Positions 24,457-32,138 of a stretch of 64,000 nucleotides of DNA are shown piece after piece (positions within the stretch are counted from its first letter, which is position 1; each line of letters begins with the position of its first letter). The position numbers were made by a program, and so were the translations under genes. This DNA comes from Clostridiales bacterium (lineage in GTDB: Bacteria > Bacillota > Clostridia > Oscillospirales > Oscillospiraceae), in NCBI GenBank assembly GCA_022774865.1, contig JALFLH010000024.1:21136-85135 (forward strand), written 5' to 3'. Under the pieces are notes generated by a model. It was not told the origin of the DNA and searched no databases. It saw nothing but the letters and a program-made list of their open reading frames with translations.

Positions 24457-26844
24457 TCAGCGCAGACTGGCACCCAGCTTTTCGGACAGCGCCGCAAGCA
24501 CCTTGGAAACCACCGCTTCGGAATCGCCGTCGGTCAGGGTGCGGTCGTCGGCGCGCAGCTCCAGAGAGAACGCGACGCTCTTTTTTCCGGCGGGAACACC
24601 GATGCCCCGGTAGATGTCAAACAGCTTGATGTTGCGCAGCAGTTTTCCGGCGGCGGCGGTCATGACGGCCTCCACCTCAGCCACGGTCAGCGCCTCGTCA
24701 CAGACGATGGCCAGATCCCGGGAAACGGTGGGGTACTTGGGCAGCGGGGCATAGGTGGGGGCGCTCAGCTGCAGATCAAACAGCTTGGTAAAGTCGATCT
24801 CCGCGCAGTAAACCTCCCCATCCATGCCATAGTTCTTGGCAACCAGCGGATGCACCTGTCCCAGAAAGCCCACATCGCGGCCCTCGATGGTGACCCTGGC
24901 GCAGCGGCCGGGATGGTAGGAAGGATTGTCCTTCACCGCGGTGTAGGATGCTTTTCTGATCCGCAGGCCGGTCAGAATGGCCTCCAGCTCTCCTTTGAGC
25001 GTAAAGAAGGTTTCACCGGAACCATAGGTGCCGAGAACCAGCATCTTCGGCTCGTCGGGCAGCGGCTGACCCTCTTTGGGCAGATAGATTTTGGCCATCT
25101 CATAGAGCTTGGCGGACTTGTTGTGGTAGGCGTTATTCCGTCCCAGGATTTCCAGCATGGAGGGCAGGGCGATGGTACGCATGATGGAGGTATCCTCGCC
25201 CAACGGATTTTGAATCTTCAGCGCGCCGCGCAGGGGGGAATCGGCGGGCAGCCTGATCTGGTCGAACACCGTGGGGGAGACGAAGGAATAGGTGATGATT
25301 TCACTGTAGCCAAGGCTGCGGCAGAGCTGCCCGGCCTTGTTTTCCAGAATCATGAAGGGAGAATAGCCGCCCTGCGTGGAGGTCTTGAAAGCGGTAACCG
25401 GAATCCGGTTGTAGCCATAGGAGCGGCCCACTTCTTCCGCAATGTCGGCCATCAGGTTCAGGTCGGGCCGGAAGGAGGGTACCAGAATGGTGTCGCCATC
25501 CACGGGGATTTCCAGAAGATCCAGATATTTGACCATGTCGGCTTTGGAGATATCGGTGCCCAGCAGCTTATTGATTTTTTCAGGCTCCAGCGGCAGCGTT
25601 TTGGGTTCGGGAACGTAGTTGATGATATCGATGATGCCGTCCATCACGTCGCCTGCGCCCAGCAGCTCCACCAGCTCGCAGGCACGCTGTACGGCGGGTA
25701 CGGTCAGCATGGGGTCCAGACCCTTCTCAAATTTACCGGAGGCCTCAGTCCGCATTCCCAACGCCAGCGCGGTCTGACGGATGGAGGTTCCGTTGAAATT
25801 GGCGGACTCAAAGACCACGGTGGTGGTGTCCTCCACGATCTCGGAGTTCTCGCCGCCCATGATGCCCGCCAGACCGATGGGTCTGCAATCGTCGGCAATG
25901 ACCAGCATCCCGGGCTTCAGGTTCCGAACAGCGCCGTCCAGCGTGGTCAGGGTCTCGCCGGCCTGGGCTTCCCGTACCACAATTTTGCCGGACGCCACAT
26001 AGCGGTAGTCGAATGCGTGCATGGGCTGGCCGTATTCCAGCATGACGTAGTTGGTGATGTCCACGATGTTGTTGATGGGGCGCACGCCGTTGGCCCGCAG
26101 GCGCTGACGCAGCCACTTGGGGGAGGGGCCGATTTTCACGTTCGCCACCATCCGGGCGGTATACCGGTTGCACAGGTCTGTGGCGGGAACCTCCACGTCC
26201 AGCTTGTCGTACATGGAACCGGCGTCGGAGCCATGCACCACAGGCTCATGGTGCTTCATCCGCAGCCCAAATGCAGCGGCGGATTCCCGGGCAAGGCCGA
26301 TGATGGAGTAGCAGTCCGGCCGGTTGTTGGTGATTTCAAAGTCCACCACGGTGTCGTCGTTGCCGATGACCAGATTGATGTCCTCACCCACCCGGCAGTC
26401 CTGGCCGTTGAGAATCCAGATACCGTCGGCAAAGACCCCCGGCAGATCGTTTTGGGTCAGCCCCAGTTCGGCAAAGGAGCAGAGCATACCATTGGACACT
26501 TCCCCGCGGAGCTTGCCCTTGGTGATGTGGACGCCGCCGGGCAGCCAGGAATTGTGCAGGGCGGCGGGCACCAGATCGCCCTCGTGGACGTTCTGGGCGC
26601 CGGTGACAATCTGGACAGGCTCAGCCCTGCCCACATCCACCTGACAGATGAACATATGGTCTGAATTGGGATGGCGTACCATGGAAATGACCTTGCCCAC
26701 AACCACATTTTTGATCTCGGCATCCATCCGCTCGTAGGTTTCCACTTTCTGGCCGAATACGGTCAGGGTTTCCACGTATTCTTTATCGGAAACGGAGGAA
26801 AGGTCTACGAAATCCTCGTTGATCCATTTTCTGTTGAGCTTCAT
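24457..26844 (-). CDS. pheT: phenylalanine--tRNA ligase beta subunit
   Basis: This is a 795-residue subunit with ATG 26844 behind GAAGGAGG. The N-terminal tRNA-binding (EMAP-like) region has PNSDHMFICQVDVG. The B3/B4 editing module holds EITNNRPDCYSIIGLARE, and the B5 domain contains DISKADMVKYLDLLEI. The FDX-ACB domain at the C-terminus (APLPKYPTVSRDLAIVCDEAL) binds the anticodon stem. PheT pairs with PheS in an (alpha-beta)2 enzyme. It is encoded 16 bp after pheS and is controlled by the T-box upstream of pheS. Confidence 0.97.
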   Translation of the reverse strand: MKLNRKWINEDFVDLSSVSDKEYVETLTVFGQKVETYERMDAEIKNVVVGKVISMVRHPNSDHMFICQVDVGRAEPVQIVTGAQNVHEGDLVPAALHNSWLPGGVHITKGKLRGEVSNGMLCSFAELGLTQNDLPGVFADGIWILNGQDCRVGEDINLVIGNDDTVVDFEITNNRPDCYSIIGLARESAAAFGLRMKHHEPVVHGSDAGSMYDKLDVEVPATDLCNRYTARMVANVKIGPSPKWLRQRLRANGVRPINNIVDITNYVMLEYGQPMHAFDYRYVASGKIVVREAQAGETLTTLDGAVRNLKPGMLVIADDCRPIGLAGIMGGENSEIVEDTTTVVFESANFNGTSIRQTALALGMRTEASGKFEKGLDPMLTVPAVQRACELVELLGAGDVMDGIIDIINYVPEPKTLPLEPEKINKLLGTDISKADMVKYLDLLEIPVDGDTILVPSFRPDLNLMADIAEEVGRSYGYNRIPVTAFKTSTQGGYSPFMILENKAGQLCRSLGYSEIITYSFVSPTVFDQIRLPADSPLRGALKIQNPLGEDTSIMRTIALPSMLEILGRNNAYHNKSAKLYEMAKIYLPKEGQPLPDEPKMLVLGTYGSGETFFTLKGELEAILTGLRIRKASYTAVKDNPSYHPGRCARVTIEGRDVGFLGQVHPLVAKNYGMDGEVYCAEIDFTKLFDLQLSAPTYAPLPKYPTVSRDLAIVCDEALTVAEVEAVMTAAAGKLLRNIKLFDIYRGIGVPAGKKSVAFSLELRADDRTLTDGDSEAVVSKVLAALSEKLGASLR

Positions 26845-26860
26845 GTTCTTATCCTCCTTC

Positions 26861-27904
26861 TCAGAACTGGTTCAGGAACCGCACGTCGTTGTCGAAGATC
26901 AGCCGCAGGTCATTGATGCGCAGGCGGCCCATGGCCATCCGTTCCAGCCCCATGCCGAAGGCAAAGCCGGAGTATTTCTCCGGGTCGATGCCGCAGTTTT
27001 CCAGAACCTTGGGGTGCACCATACCGGCGCCCAGCAGCTCTATCCAGCCCTCGCCGTGGCAGGTGGAGCAGACCTGCCCGTCCACCTCGCCGGTGCCGTG
27101 GCACTTGTGGCACTGCATATCCATTTCACAGCTTGGCTCGGTGAATGGGAAGTGGTGGGGACGGAAGCGCATGACGGCTTCCTGACCATAAATGGCTTTC
27201 ATGATTTTCACCAGCGCACCCTTCAGGTCGCCCATGGTGATGCCCTCCGCCACCACCAGACCTTCGATCTGGTGGAACATGGGGGAGTGGGTGGCATCCG
27301 CCTCATCCTTGCGGAACACGCGGCCGGGCGCCAGCATACACAGGGGCGGCTTGTGGGTTTCCATGAAGCGGATCTGCATGGGGCTTGTCTGCGTCCGCAG
27401 CAGCACCTGATCGTTGTCGTCAAAATAGAAGGTGTCGCTGCGGTCACGGGAGGGATGCCCCTCCTCGATATTCAGGCGGGTAAAGTTGTAGCTTGCCAGC
27501 TCCACCTCCGGGCCGTCCACCACGGTGTAGCCCATGCCCACAAAGATGTCCTTGATCTGCTGCAGCACCATATTCATGGGATGCTGGTGCCCCAGCGCGA
27601 TGGCCTGACCGGGAATGGTCACGTCCACGGCTTCCGCCTCCAGCTTTGCTTCCAGTACGGCGGCGCTGACGGCGGCTTTCCGGATTTCCAGTTCCTCTTC
27701 GATGGCTGCCCGGACGGAATTGGCAAGCTGCCCCATGACAGGGCGCTCCTCGGCGGACAGCTTACCCATCTGCTTCAGCACGGCGGTCAGTTCGCCCTTT
27801 TTGCCCAGCAGCCTGACGCGCAGCTCTTCCAGCGCGGCAGGTGTGGAAGCGGCCTCCAGCGCGGCAAAGGCGTTTCGCTTGATCTGCTCCAATTGTTCTT
27901 TCAT
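26861..27904 (-). CDS. pheS: phenylalanine--tRNA ligase alpha subunit
   Basis: This is a 347-residue class II synthetase subunit; ATG 27904 lies behind TAGGAGG. An N-terminal coiled coil (KEQLEQIKRNAFAALE, RVRLLGKKGELTAVL) precedes the catalytic core. Motif 2 is in RVFRKDEADATHSPMFHQIEG, and the Phe pocket and motif 3 in GFAFGMGLERMAMGRL. A CHKCHGTG...CSTCHGEGW Cys cluster near residue 260 is typical for many PheS proteins of Firmicutes. It is the first gene of the pheST operon. Confidence 0.97.
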   Translation of the reverse strand: MKEQLEQIKRNAFAALEAASTPAALEELRVRLLGKKGELTAVLKQMGKLSAEERPVMGQLANSVRAAIEEELEIRKAAVSAAVLEAKLEAEAVDVTIPGQAIALGHQHPMNMVLQQIKDIFVGMGYTVVDGPEVELASYNFTRLNIEEGHPSRDRSDTFYFDDNDQVLLRTQTSPMQIRFMETHKPPLCMLAPGRVFRKDEADATHSPMFHQIEGLVVAEGITMGDLKGALVKIMKAIYGQEAVMRFRPHHFPFTEPSCEMDMQCHKCHGTGEVDGQVCSTCHGEGWIELLGAGMVHPKVLENCGIDPEKYSGFAFGMGLERMAMGRLRINDLRLIFDNDVRFLNQF

Positions 27905-27937
27905 TGATTGATTCCTCCTAAAAGGTAGCTTACAACT

Positions 27938-28200
27938 AAAAAAGCCTTCCATCCCACCATTCGGGACGAAAGGCAATCCTTCCGCGGGACCACCCGCAAT
28001 TCGCCGCAGTCACGGCGCAGCTTAGAAGCGCAGATACGCTCGCGGTTGTTAACGGAACCACCCGGCACGCTCTACTGGTGTTTCAAGCGGCGGCTCGTGG
28101 GAGAAAGCCCGGCATTGCACGCAAGCGGATCGCACCATCCCGCTCTCTCTGAAACCGCAAACCAATGCAAGGCAGCCCAGTCACAGCTATTTCCATATCG
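27938..28200 (-). ncRNA. T-box leader RNA controlling pheST
   Basis: Read on the minus strand. The T-box core GCGGGTGGTCCCGC (27996-27983) is followed by a terminator, GCCTTTCGTCCC against GGGATGGAAGGC with a T6 tail (27974-27938). Upstream, an AGAGAG motif and a GGTGCGA terminal loop mark stem I. The internal loop of stem I contains TTTC, with TTC at 28105-28103 as the likely Phe specifier. Uncharged tRNA-Phe would stabilise the antiterminator and let pheST be read. Stem I details were folded by eye only. Confidence 0.88.
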
Positions 28201-28206
28201 TAGGCT

Positions 28207-28235
28207 ATATTATCATATTCACCTGAAATATGCAA
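28207..28235 (-). promoter_or_regulatory. sigma-A promoter of the T-box/pheST transcript
   Basis: TTGCAT (28235-28230), 17 nt, TAATAT (28212-28207). The leader is about 295 nt long. Confidence 0.72.
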
Positions 28236-28260
28236 GTATTTTTTGCCCGCAGGACTGCTC

Positions 28261-28289
28261 TTGACGAAAAAACCCGGGTGTGATAAGGT
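28261..28289 (+). promoter_or_regulatory. promoter of nnrD
   Basis: TTGACG, 17 nt, TAAGGT. The predicted transcript start near 28296 supports ATG 28313 as the nnrD start. Confidence 0.6.
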
Positions 28290-28312
28290 TAATCCAGCAA
28301 GGAGGCGGCGTG

Positions 28313-29155
28313 ATGAAGGAATTGAATCATGAAAAGGTGCTGGCCATTCTCCCCGACCGGGACGATTTCGCCCACAAGGGGGATTTTGGGAAAATTCTGC
28401 TGCTGTGCGGCAGCCGGGGCTACACCGGCGCGGCTGCGCTTGCGGCGATGGGCGCGCTGCGCAGCGGGGCCGGACTGGTGTTTCTGGGGGTTCCGGAGAG
28501 CATCTATGCCATTGAGGCGGTGAAGCTGACGGAGTCCATTGTGTTTCCGCTCCCGGACGAAAACGGAATGCTCAGCGGCGCGGCCGTTCCGCAGATTCTG
28601 GAACGGCTGCCGCGGATGGACGCGGTGCTGATCGGCCCGGGGCTGGGACAGTCCGCGGGGACGCTGGCAGCGGTAAAAGCGGTGCTGGAAGGGTTTGACG
28701 GCCCGGTGGTTGTGGATGCCGACGGCATAAACATTCTGGCGGCGCATAAGGATATACTGCGCGGACGGGCGGTATCCACCATTCTCACGCCCCACGACGG
28801 AGAGTTTGCCCGGCTGGGCGGCGTCGTCGGAAATGACCGGGCTGCCGCAGCGGAGAACATGGCGCGGCAGCTTGGCTGCATCATGCTGCTCAAGGGTCAC
28901 GAAACTGTGATCACCGACGGGGTGGAAACCTACATAAACCATACGGGCAACCCCGGCATGGCGGTGGGCGGCAGCGGCGATGTGCTCGCGGGCATCCTTG
29001 TCAGCCTGCTGGGGCAGGGCATTGCGCCGCTGGAGGCGGCCGCCTGCGGCGCGTGGCTCCATGGGGCGGCGGGAGATCTCTGCGCCGCCCGGATGGGACA
29101 GTATGGGATGCTGCCGGGGGACATGGTATCCGCTCTGCCGCGACTACTGAAATAA
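28313..29155 (+). CDS. nnrD: ADP-dependent NAD(P)H-hydrate dehydratase
   Basis: This is a 280-residue YjeF C-terminal (carbohydrate-kinase-fold) enzyme that repairs hydrated NADH or NADPH using ADP. Start ATG 28313 lies behind AAGGAGGCGG. It shows DFAHKGDFGKILLLCGSRGYTGAAALAAMGALR, GPGLGQSAG, VVDADGIN, TPHDGEFARL and NPGMAVGGSGDVLAGI, all typical. The epimerase half (NnrE, YjeF_N) is not fused here and is not in the window. A lipoprotein and mazF follow in the same direction. Confidence 0.92.
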   Translation: MKELNHEKVLAILPDRDDFAHKGDFGKILLLCGSRGYTGAAALAAMGALRSGAGLVFLGVPESIYAIEAVKLTESIVFPLPDENGMLSGAAVPQILERLPRMDAVLIGPGLGQSAGTLAAVKAVLEGFDGPVVVDADGINILAAHKDILRGRAVSTILTPHDGEFARLGGVVGNDRAAAAENMARQLGCIMLLKGHETVITDGVETYINHTGNPGMAVGGSGDVLAGILVSLLGQGIAPLEAAACGAWLHGAAGDLCAARMGQYGMLPGDMVSALPRLLK

Positions 29156-29168
29156 GGCGGGATTCCAA

Positions 29169-29729
29169 TTGAAAAAACTGGCATCGCTGGTGCTGGCGCT
29201 GATTGTACTCAGCGGCTGCACGGGAAAGCGGGACGAGCTGGATCGGGCAATGGCGCTGCGCGCGGAGCTGCTGGGATGCGAAAGCTGCGGCTTCGATGTG
29301 ACCGTGACGGCGGACTATGGGGATTCGGTTCTGACCTTCGGCATGAACTGTCAGGGAGATAACCGGGGAAAGCTGACATTTCAGGTGACGCAGCCGGAGA
29401 GCATCGCGGGAATCACGGGCGTGATCTCGGCGGGAGAGGGGGCGCTGACCTTTGACGGAATGCTTCTCGAATTTCCCCTGCTGGCCGACGGGCAGGTGAC
29501 GCCGGTGAGCGCCCCCTGGATTCTGCTGAAAACCCTGCTGGGCGGATATCTGACGGCCTGCACCCGGGAGGAAGATCTGCTGCATCTGACCGTGAACGAC
29601 AGCTATGCCGACGACGCGCTGGAAATGGAAATCTGGCTGGATGCCGAAAACCGCCCTGTTCAGGGGGAAATTCTCTTTGACGGCCGCCGGATTGTGACGA
29701 TGACCGTCGAAAACTTTCAGATTCAGTAG
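29169..29729 (+). CDS. lipoprotein (YdcC/LolA-like)
   Basis: This is a 186-residue exported lipoprotein with a TTG start at 29169. The signal peptide ends in a lipobox, LIVLSGC. The mature part begins with a helical stretch, then VTVTADYGDSVLTFGMNC and later SVLTF/LTFQVT-like alternating strands, consistent with a LolA/LppX-type half-barrel. The place after nnrD and before mazF resembles the Bacillus block acpS-ydcC-alr-ndoAI-ndoA. That synteny is the main basis for the YdcC-like call. Confidence 0.75.
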   Translation: MKKLASLVLALIVLSGCTGKRDELDRAMALRAELLGCESCGFDVTVTADYGDSVLTFGMNCQGDNRGKLTFQVTQPESIAGITGVISAGEGALTFDGMLLEFPLLADGQVTPVSAPWILLKTLLGGYLTACTREEDLLHLTVNDSYADDALEMEIWLDAENRPVQGEILFDGRRIVTMTVENFQIQ

Positions 29730-29764
29730 CATTTCGGAGAAAACCGGCATAGGATTTATTGCCC

Positions 29765-29791
29765 GCGCCACCGTATAATTTTCCGGTGCGC
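29765..29791. promoter_or_regulatory. inverted repeat around a TATAAT box upstream of mazF
   Basis: GCGC-(C)-ACCG (29765-29773) pairs with CGGT-GCGC (29784-29791), with TATAAT at 29774-29779 in the loop. If TATAAT is a real -10 box, this is a candidate operator; the -35 region is poor. Confidence 0.4.
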
Positions 29792-29868
29792 GTGGGACAA
29801 TAGGACTAAGCTGCGTTACATATGGATGAATCCGGTAGCGCAGGAGATTACTTCGGAGTGTGAAGCAC

Positions 29869-30234
29869 ATGGATACCACGGTAAAACGGGGCGATATTTT
29901 CTATGCGGATCTGTCTCCGGTGGTGGGGAGCGAACAGGGCGGCACCCGGCCTGTTCTGATCGTGCAGAACGATACTGGCAACCGGCATTCACCCACGGTG
30001 ATTGCCGCCGCCATCACCAGCCAGACGGGCAAGGCCCGGCTTCCGACACATATCAACATTGCCGGCGGAAGCGTGGGACTGAGCAAGGACTCGGTGATCC
30101 TTCTGGAACAGATCCGCACTATCGACAAAAAACGGCTGCGCGAGCATATGGGGCGGCTGGATGACAAGCAGATGTCCATGGTGGACGACGCCATCGCGGT
30201 GAGCTTCGGCCTGCCCGGCGGAAGAACCACATAG
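29869..30234 (+). CDS. mazF: MazF/PemK family endoribonuclease toxin
   Basis: This is a 121-residue protein with the full MazF pattern: [21 protein letters not shown], then [20 protein letters not shown], then LPTHINI and [20 protein letters not shown]. It would cut mRNA at specific short sites. Start ATG 29869, with GGAG about 10 nt upstream; a GTG at 29860 is less well placed. No MazE/EndoAI-like antitoxin gene exists upstream (29730-29868) or downstream, although the Bacillus locus has one. The antitoxin may be elsewhere or lost. Confidence 0.92.
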   Translation: MDTTVKRGDIFYADLSPVVGSEQGGTRPVLIVQNDTGNRHSPTVIAAAITSQTGKARLPTHINIAGGSVGLSKDSVILLEQIRTIDKKRLREHMGRLDDKQMSMVDDAIAVSFGLPGGRTT

Positions 30235-30249
30235 ACGGAAAAAACAAGC

Positions 30250-30286
30250 CCCTTGCCGCATAGAATTGCGGCGAGGGGTGATTTTT
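30250..30286 (+). terminator. terminator after mazF
   Basis: CCCCTTGCCGC pairs with GCGGCGAGGGG (one G-T pair), followed by TGATTTTT. The right arm also supplies the AGGGGTG ribosome-binding site of the next gene. Confidence 0.75.
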
Positions 30287-30670
30287 GTGGTTGGGGATTA
30301 TGAACTGACGCGGATGGGCAAGCCCTGTGGACACGTGACGGTGGAGAAGCAGGGGCTTTATTACCATATTTCCTGCCGCTGCCGGCTGCCAGCGGGACAG
30401 ATGTACTGCCTGACGGTGATCTGCGGTGACAGGCGGGAAAATCTGGGGGTCTGCGTTCCGATGGACGGGCAGTTTGGCGCAGAGAAGCGGATTCCCTGCA
30501 AGCGGCTGGGGGAGGGCACGCCGGAGTTTTCTCTGCTGCCCAAGCATGAAAAGCCGGAAGGGAAGTTCCTGCCCGTCTTCCCGGAGGAGCCGTTTCCGCA
30601 TCTGTCCCGGCTCAGGGACGCGCACCTCGAAAACCGCGCCGGGCAGTTGGGGATCGTGATCAGGGAATGA
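30287..30670 (+). CDS. hypothetical protein
   Basis: This is a 127-residue protein if GTG 30287 is the start (AGGGGTG 6 nt upstream, inside the terminator arm); a TTG at 30266 lies in the hairpin loop and is less likely. It opens VGDYELTRMGKPCGHVTVEKQ and continues as beta-rich sequence with RCRLPAGQMYCLTVICGD. Two short motifs, LPKHEK and FPEEPFPHL, follow. No signal peptide or membrane helix. I do not recognise the family. A minus-strand terminator begins right after its stop. Confidence 0.65.
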   Translation: MVGDYELTRMGKPCGHVTVEKQGLYYHISCRCRLPAGQMYCLTVICGDRRENLGVCVPMDGQFGAEKRIPCKRLGEGTPEFSLLPKHEKPEGKFLPVFPEEPFPHLSRLRDAHLENRAGQLGIVIRE

Positions 30671-30697
30671 AAATCGCCGCCGTGTCATGCGGCGGCA
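30671..30697 (-). terminator. terminator of the PadR/HAAS/secreted-protein operon
   Basis: GCCGCCG-TGTCAT-GCGGCGGC stem-loop; on the minus strand followed by ATTTTC, just beyond the secreted-protein stop. Confidence 0.7.
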
Positions 30698-30702
30698 CAG
30701 CT

Positions 30703-31155
30703 TTATGTATAGGAGAGATTTCCGTTTTTGTCGCAGGACAGCGTCATGGTGAAGGGGATGCTCAGCACCAGCAGCTTGGTCAGCTTGGCGTCCAGAGTGA
30801 TGGTGCCGCCGGAGGAGGTGAAGGCGTTCTGCTTGTAGCTCCAGCCCTCGTAGGTGTCGGTCTGGGTGACGCTCTTGGAAACCACGGAGACAGTGGTGCC
30901 GTCATATTTGAATTCACCATAAAGCGAAATAACGGCAATGACAGTACCATCTTTAGAAAATGTATGCCTGTTTGTGTAATCCTTAGTAGAGGAACGAGTC
31001 TGGATATGTTCGATGACTTCCGTAAGAACTGTAATTCCATCTTCAAGTTCAAAGCTCGCTTGATAGATAATATGATCTTGCTCCACTGCAGAGGCGGGAA
31101 TGATGAAAGATAGTAATACGATCATTATCGATATAACTGCAATTATTCGTTTCAT
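30703..31155 (-). CDS. secreted protein of unknown function
   Basis: This is a 150-residue protein with a signal peptide (IIAVISIMIVLLSFIIPASA). The mature part is beta-rich: HIIYQASFELEDGITVL, RHTFSKDGTVIAVISLYGEF and a C-terminal IPFTMTLSCDKNGNLSYT. The start is ATG 31155, one nt after the preceding stop; GAAGG serves as ribosome-binding site. Its 5' half is AT-richer than neighbouring genes. Position as the third gene after padR and the HAAS-domain gene suggests it is the effector or target of that module. Confidence 0.7.
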   Translation of the reverse strand: MKRIIAVISIMIVLLSFIIPASAVEQDHIIYQASFELEDGITVLTEVIEHIQTRSSTKDYTNRHTFSKDGTVIAVISLYGEFKYDGTTVSVVSKSVTQTDTYEGWSYKQNAFTSSGGTITLDAKLTKLLVLSIPFTMTLSCDKNGNLSYT

Positions 31156-31156
31156 T

Positions 31157-31540
31157 TTAGTAACCTTCTTGCGTTGCAACAATGTTCCCGGGAATTAATT
31201 CATCATGAACCTCAATAATTGAAAACTCTTTCACAAAGAATACATACAGCACGAAATCAAGGAACAGTACTGCCACGAGGACCGCCAGAATTTGAATCAG
31301 TTTTCTGCCGGTTTGGTAACGGGCCTGCTCTTTGGCGGAAACAGACTCCATCAGAACGGCGGCCATTTCTTCCGGGGGGCCGAAAGCGGACACAAGCTGC
31401 TCATAGCCGGGTGCGGGATTCTCTTCCAGAAATGGGGCCAGGGAACCGCCAAACCGGTCAAGCAGCTTTTTTCGGGCCAGAGGGCCGCAGCGGAGCTGCT
31501 TTTTCAGGCTCCGCCGGTAACGGAGAATATCATTGTACAT
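31157..31540 (-). CDS. HAAS-domain membrane protein (DUF6120/DUF1700-like)
   Basis: This is a 127-residue protein; ATG 31540 lies behind GAAGGAGG. The N-terminal ~75 residues have the helical HAAS pattern (YRRSLKKQLRCGPLARKKLLDRF, then FGPPEEMAAVLME). One transmembrane helix follows (LIQILAVLVAVLFLDFVLYVFFV) and a short exposed tail. Such proteins usually sit beside a PadR regulator and act with it at the membrane. It overlaps padR by 11 nt, so the pair is coupled. Confidence 0.78.
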   Translation of the reverse strand: MYNDILRYRRSLKKQLRCGPLARKKLLDRFGGSLAPFLEENPAPGYEQLVSAFGPPEEMAAVLMESVSAKEQARYQTGRKLIQILAVLVAVLFLDFVLYVFFVKEFSIIEVHDELIPGNIVATQEGY

Positions 31541-31901
31541 GGAAATCCCCTCCTTCTGACAGAATCTCCGCCACGCCTGCGGAAAACCGGGCGTAGACAT
31601 CCTTTAATTGGCCGAGATACACCCGCCCGGCATCGGTGATCCGGTAATACTGCCGCCGCCGGCCGTCGGGGGCGGTGCGCTTGCCGCACTCGGCCAAATA
31701 GCCGGCCTGTTCCAGCCGGTAGATGGCGCCGTAGGGGAACACGATGGTCAGGGCGCCGCCGCTTTTTTCGCGGATTGTGTCGGTCAGTTCGCCGATATAG
31801 CAGTCCTTGACGGACAGCAGATGCAGTACCAGCACCTCGGTCAGCGCTTTTTTCAGATTTTCTTCCAGAGACAGGGATTTGTCCGAATCGGAGCTGCCCA
31901 T
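31530..31901 (-). CDS. PadR family transcriptional regulator
   Basis: This is a 123-residue winged-helix protein; ATG 31901 lies behind AGAGGTGAG. It has EENLKKALTEVLVLHLLSVKDCYIGELTD, then IVFPYGAIYRLEQAGYLAE and the wing DGRRRQYYRITDAGRVYL, the PadR signature. It heads a three-gene minus-strand unit with a HAAS membrane protein and a secreted protein. The intergenic region to the plus-strand lipoprotein (31902-32138) is AT-rich and could hold its operator. Confidence 0.88.
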   Translation of the reverse strand: MGSSDSDKSLSLEENLKKALTEVLVLHLLSVKDCYIGELTDTIREKSGGALTIVFPYGAIYRLEQAGYLAECGKRTAPDGRRRQYYRITDAGRVYLGQLKDVYARFSAGVAEILSEGGDFHVQ

Positions 31902-31994
31902 GGGACTCACCTCTGCGGTTAGACTTCTTATAAATATTGTACAATGAAAGCAATGAATTGTCAATTAATAAATATTAATTAAAAATATTTGTCA

Positions 31995-32023
31995 TTGACA
32001 AAATAAAGACAAGCATATATAAT
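31995..32023 (+). promoter_or_regulatory. consensus sigma-A promoter of the micro-ORF/lipoprotein unit
   Basis: TTGACA, 17 nt, TATAAT: exact consensus in both boxes, one of the strongest promoters in the window. The predicted transcript starts at about 32030. Confidence 0.85.
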
Positions 32024-32054
32024 AGTTGCAGGAAACAAAAAAGGGGTGAGTCCG

Positions 32055-32081
32055 GTGGAAATGATTCCATACAGAGTTTAA
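32055..32081 (+). CDS. micro-ORF 1 (8 residues)
   Basis: GTG 32055 follows an AAGGGGTGAG site and encodes MEMIPYRV before a TAA that overlaps the next ATG (TAATG). Too short to judge by codon use. It could be a leader peptide or chance. Confidence 0.3.
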   Translation: MEMIPYRV

Positions 32082-32125
32082 TGGACGTGCTTCTTACGAT
32101 ATTCGAGGTACTTGACTGCTTTTGA
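32081..32125 (+). CDS. micro-ORF 2 (14 residues)
   Basis: ATG 32081 overlaps the stop of micro-ORF 1 and encodes the hydrophobic peptide MDVLLTIFEVLDCF. It ends 13 nt before the lipoprotein start, just ahead of that gene's GGAGGGGAG ribosome-binding site. Such coupling suggests a leader or a small hydrophobic peptide. It might also be the cut-off head of a holin-like toxin ORF. Weak evidence. Confidence 0.3.
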   Translation: MDVLLTIFEVLDCF

Positions 32126-32138
32126 CGGAGGGGAGAAA

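Noticed and set aside
24022..26664. 880-codon plus-strand frame with an apparently good RBS (GGAGGGAG) at 24022
   Set aside because: It runs antisense through ireB and pheT and its product is low-complexity Gly/His/Gln-rich. The RBS-like bases are likely chance.
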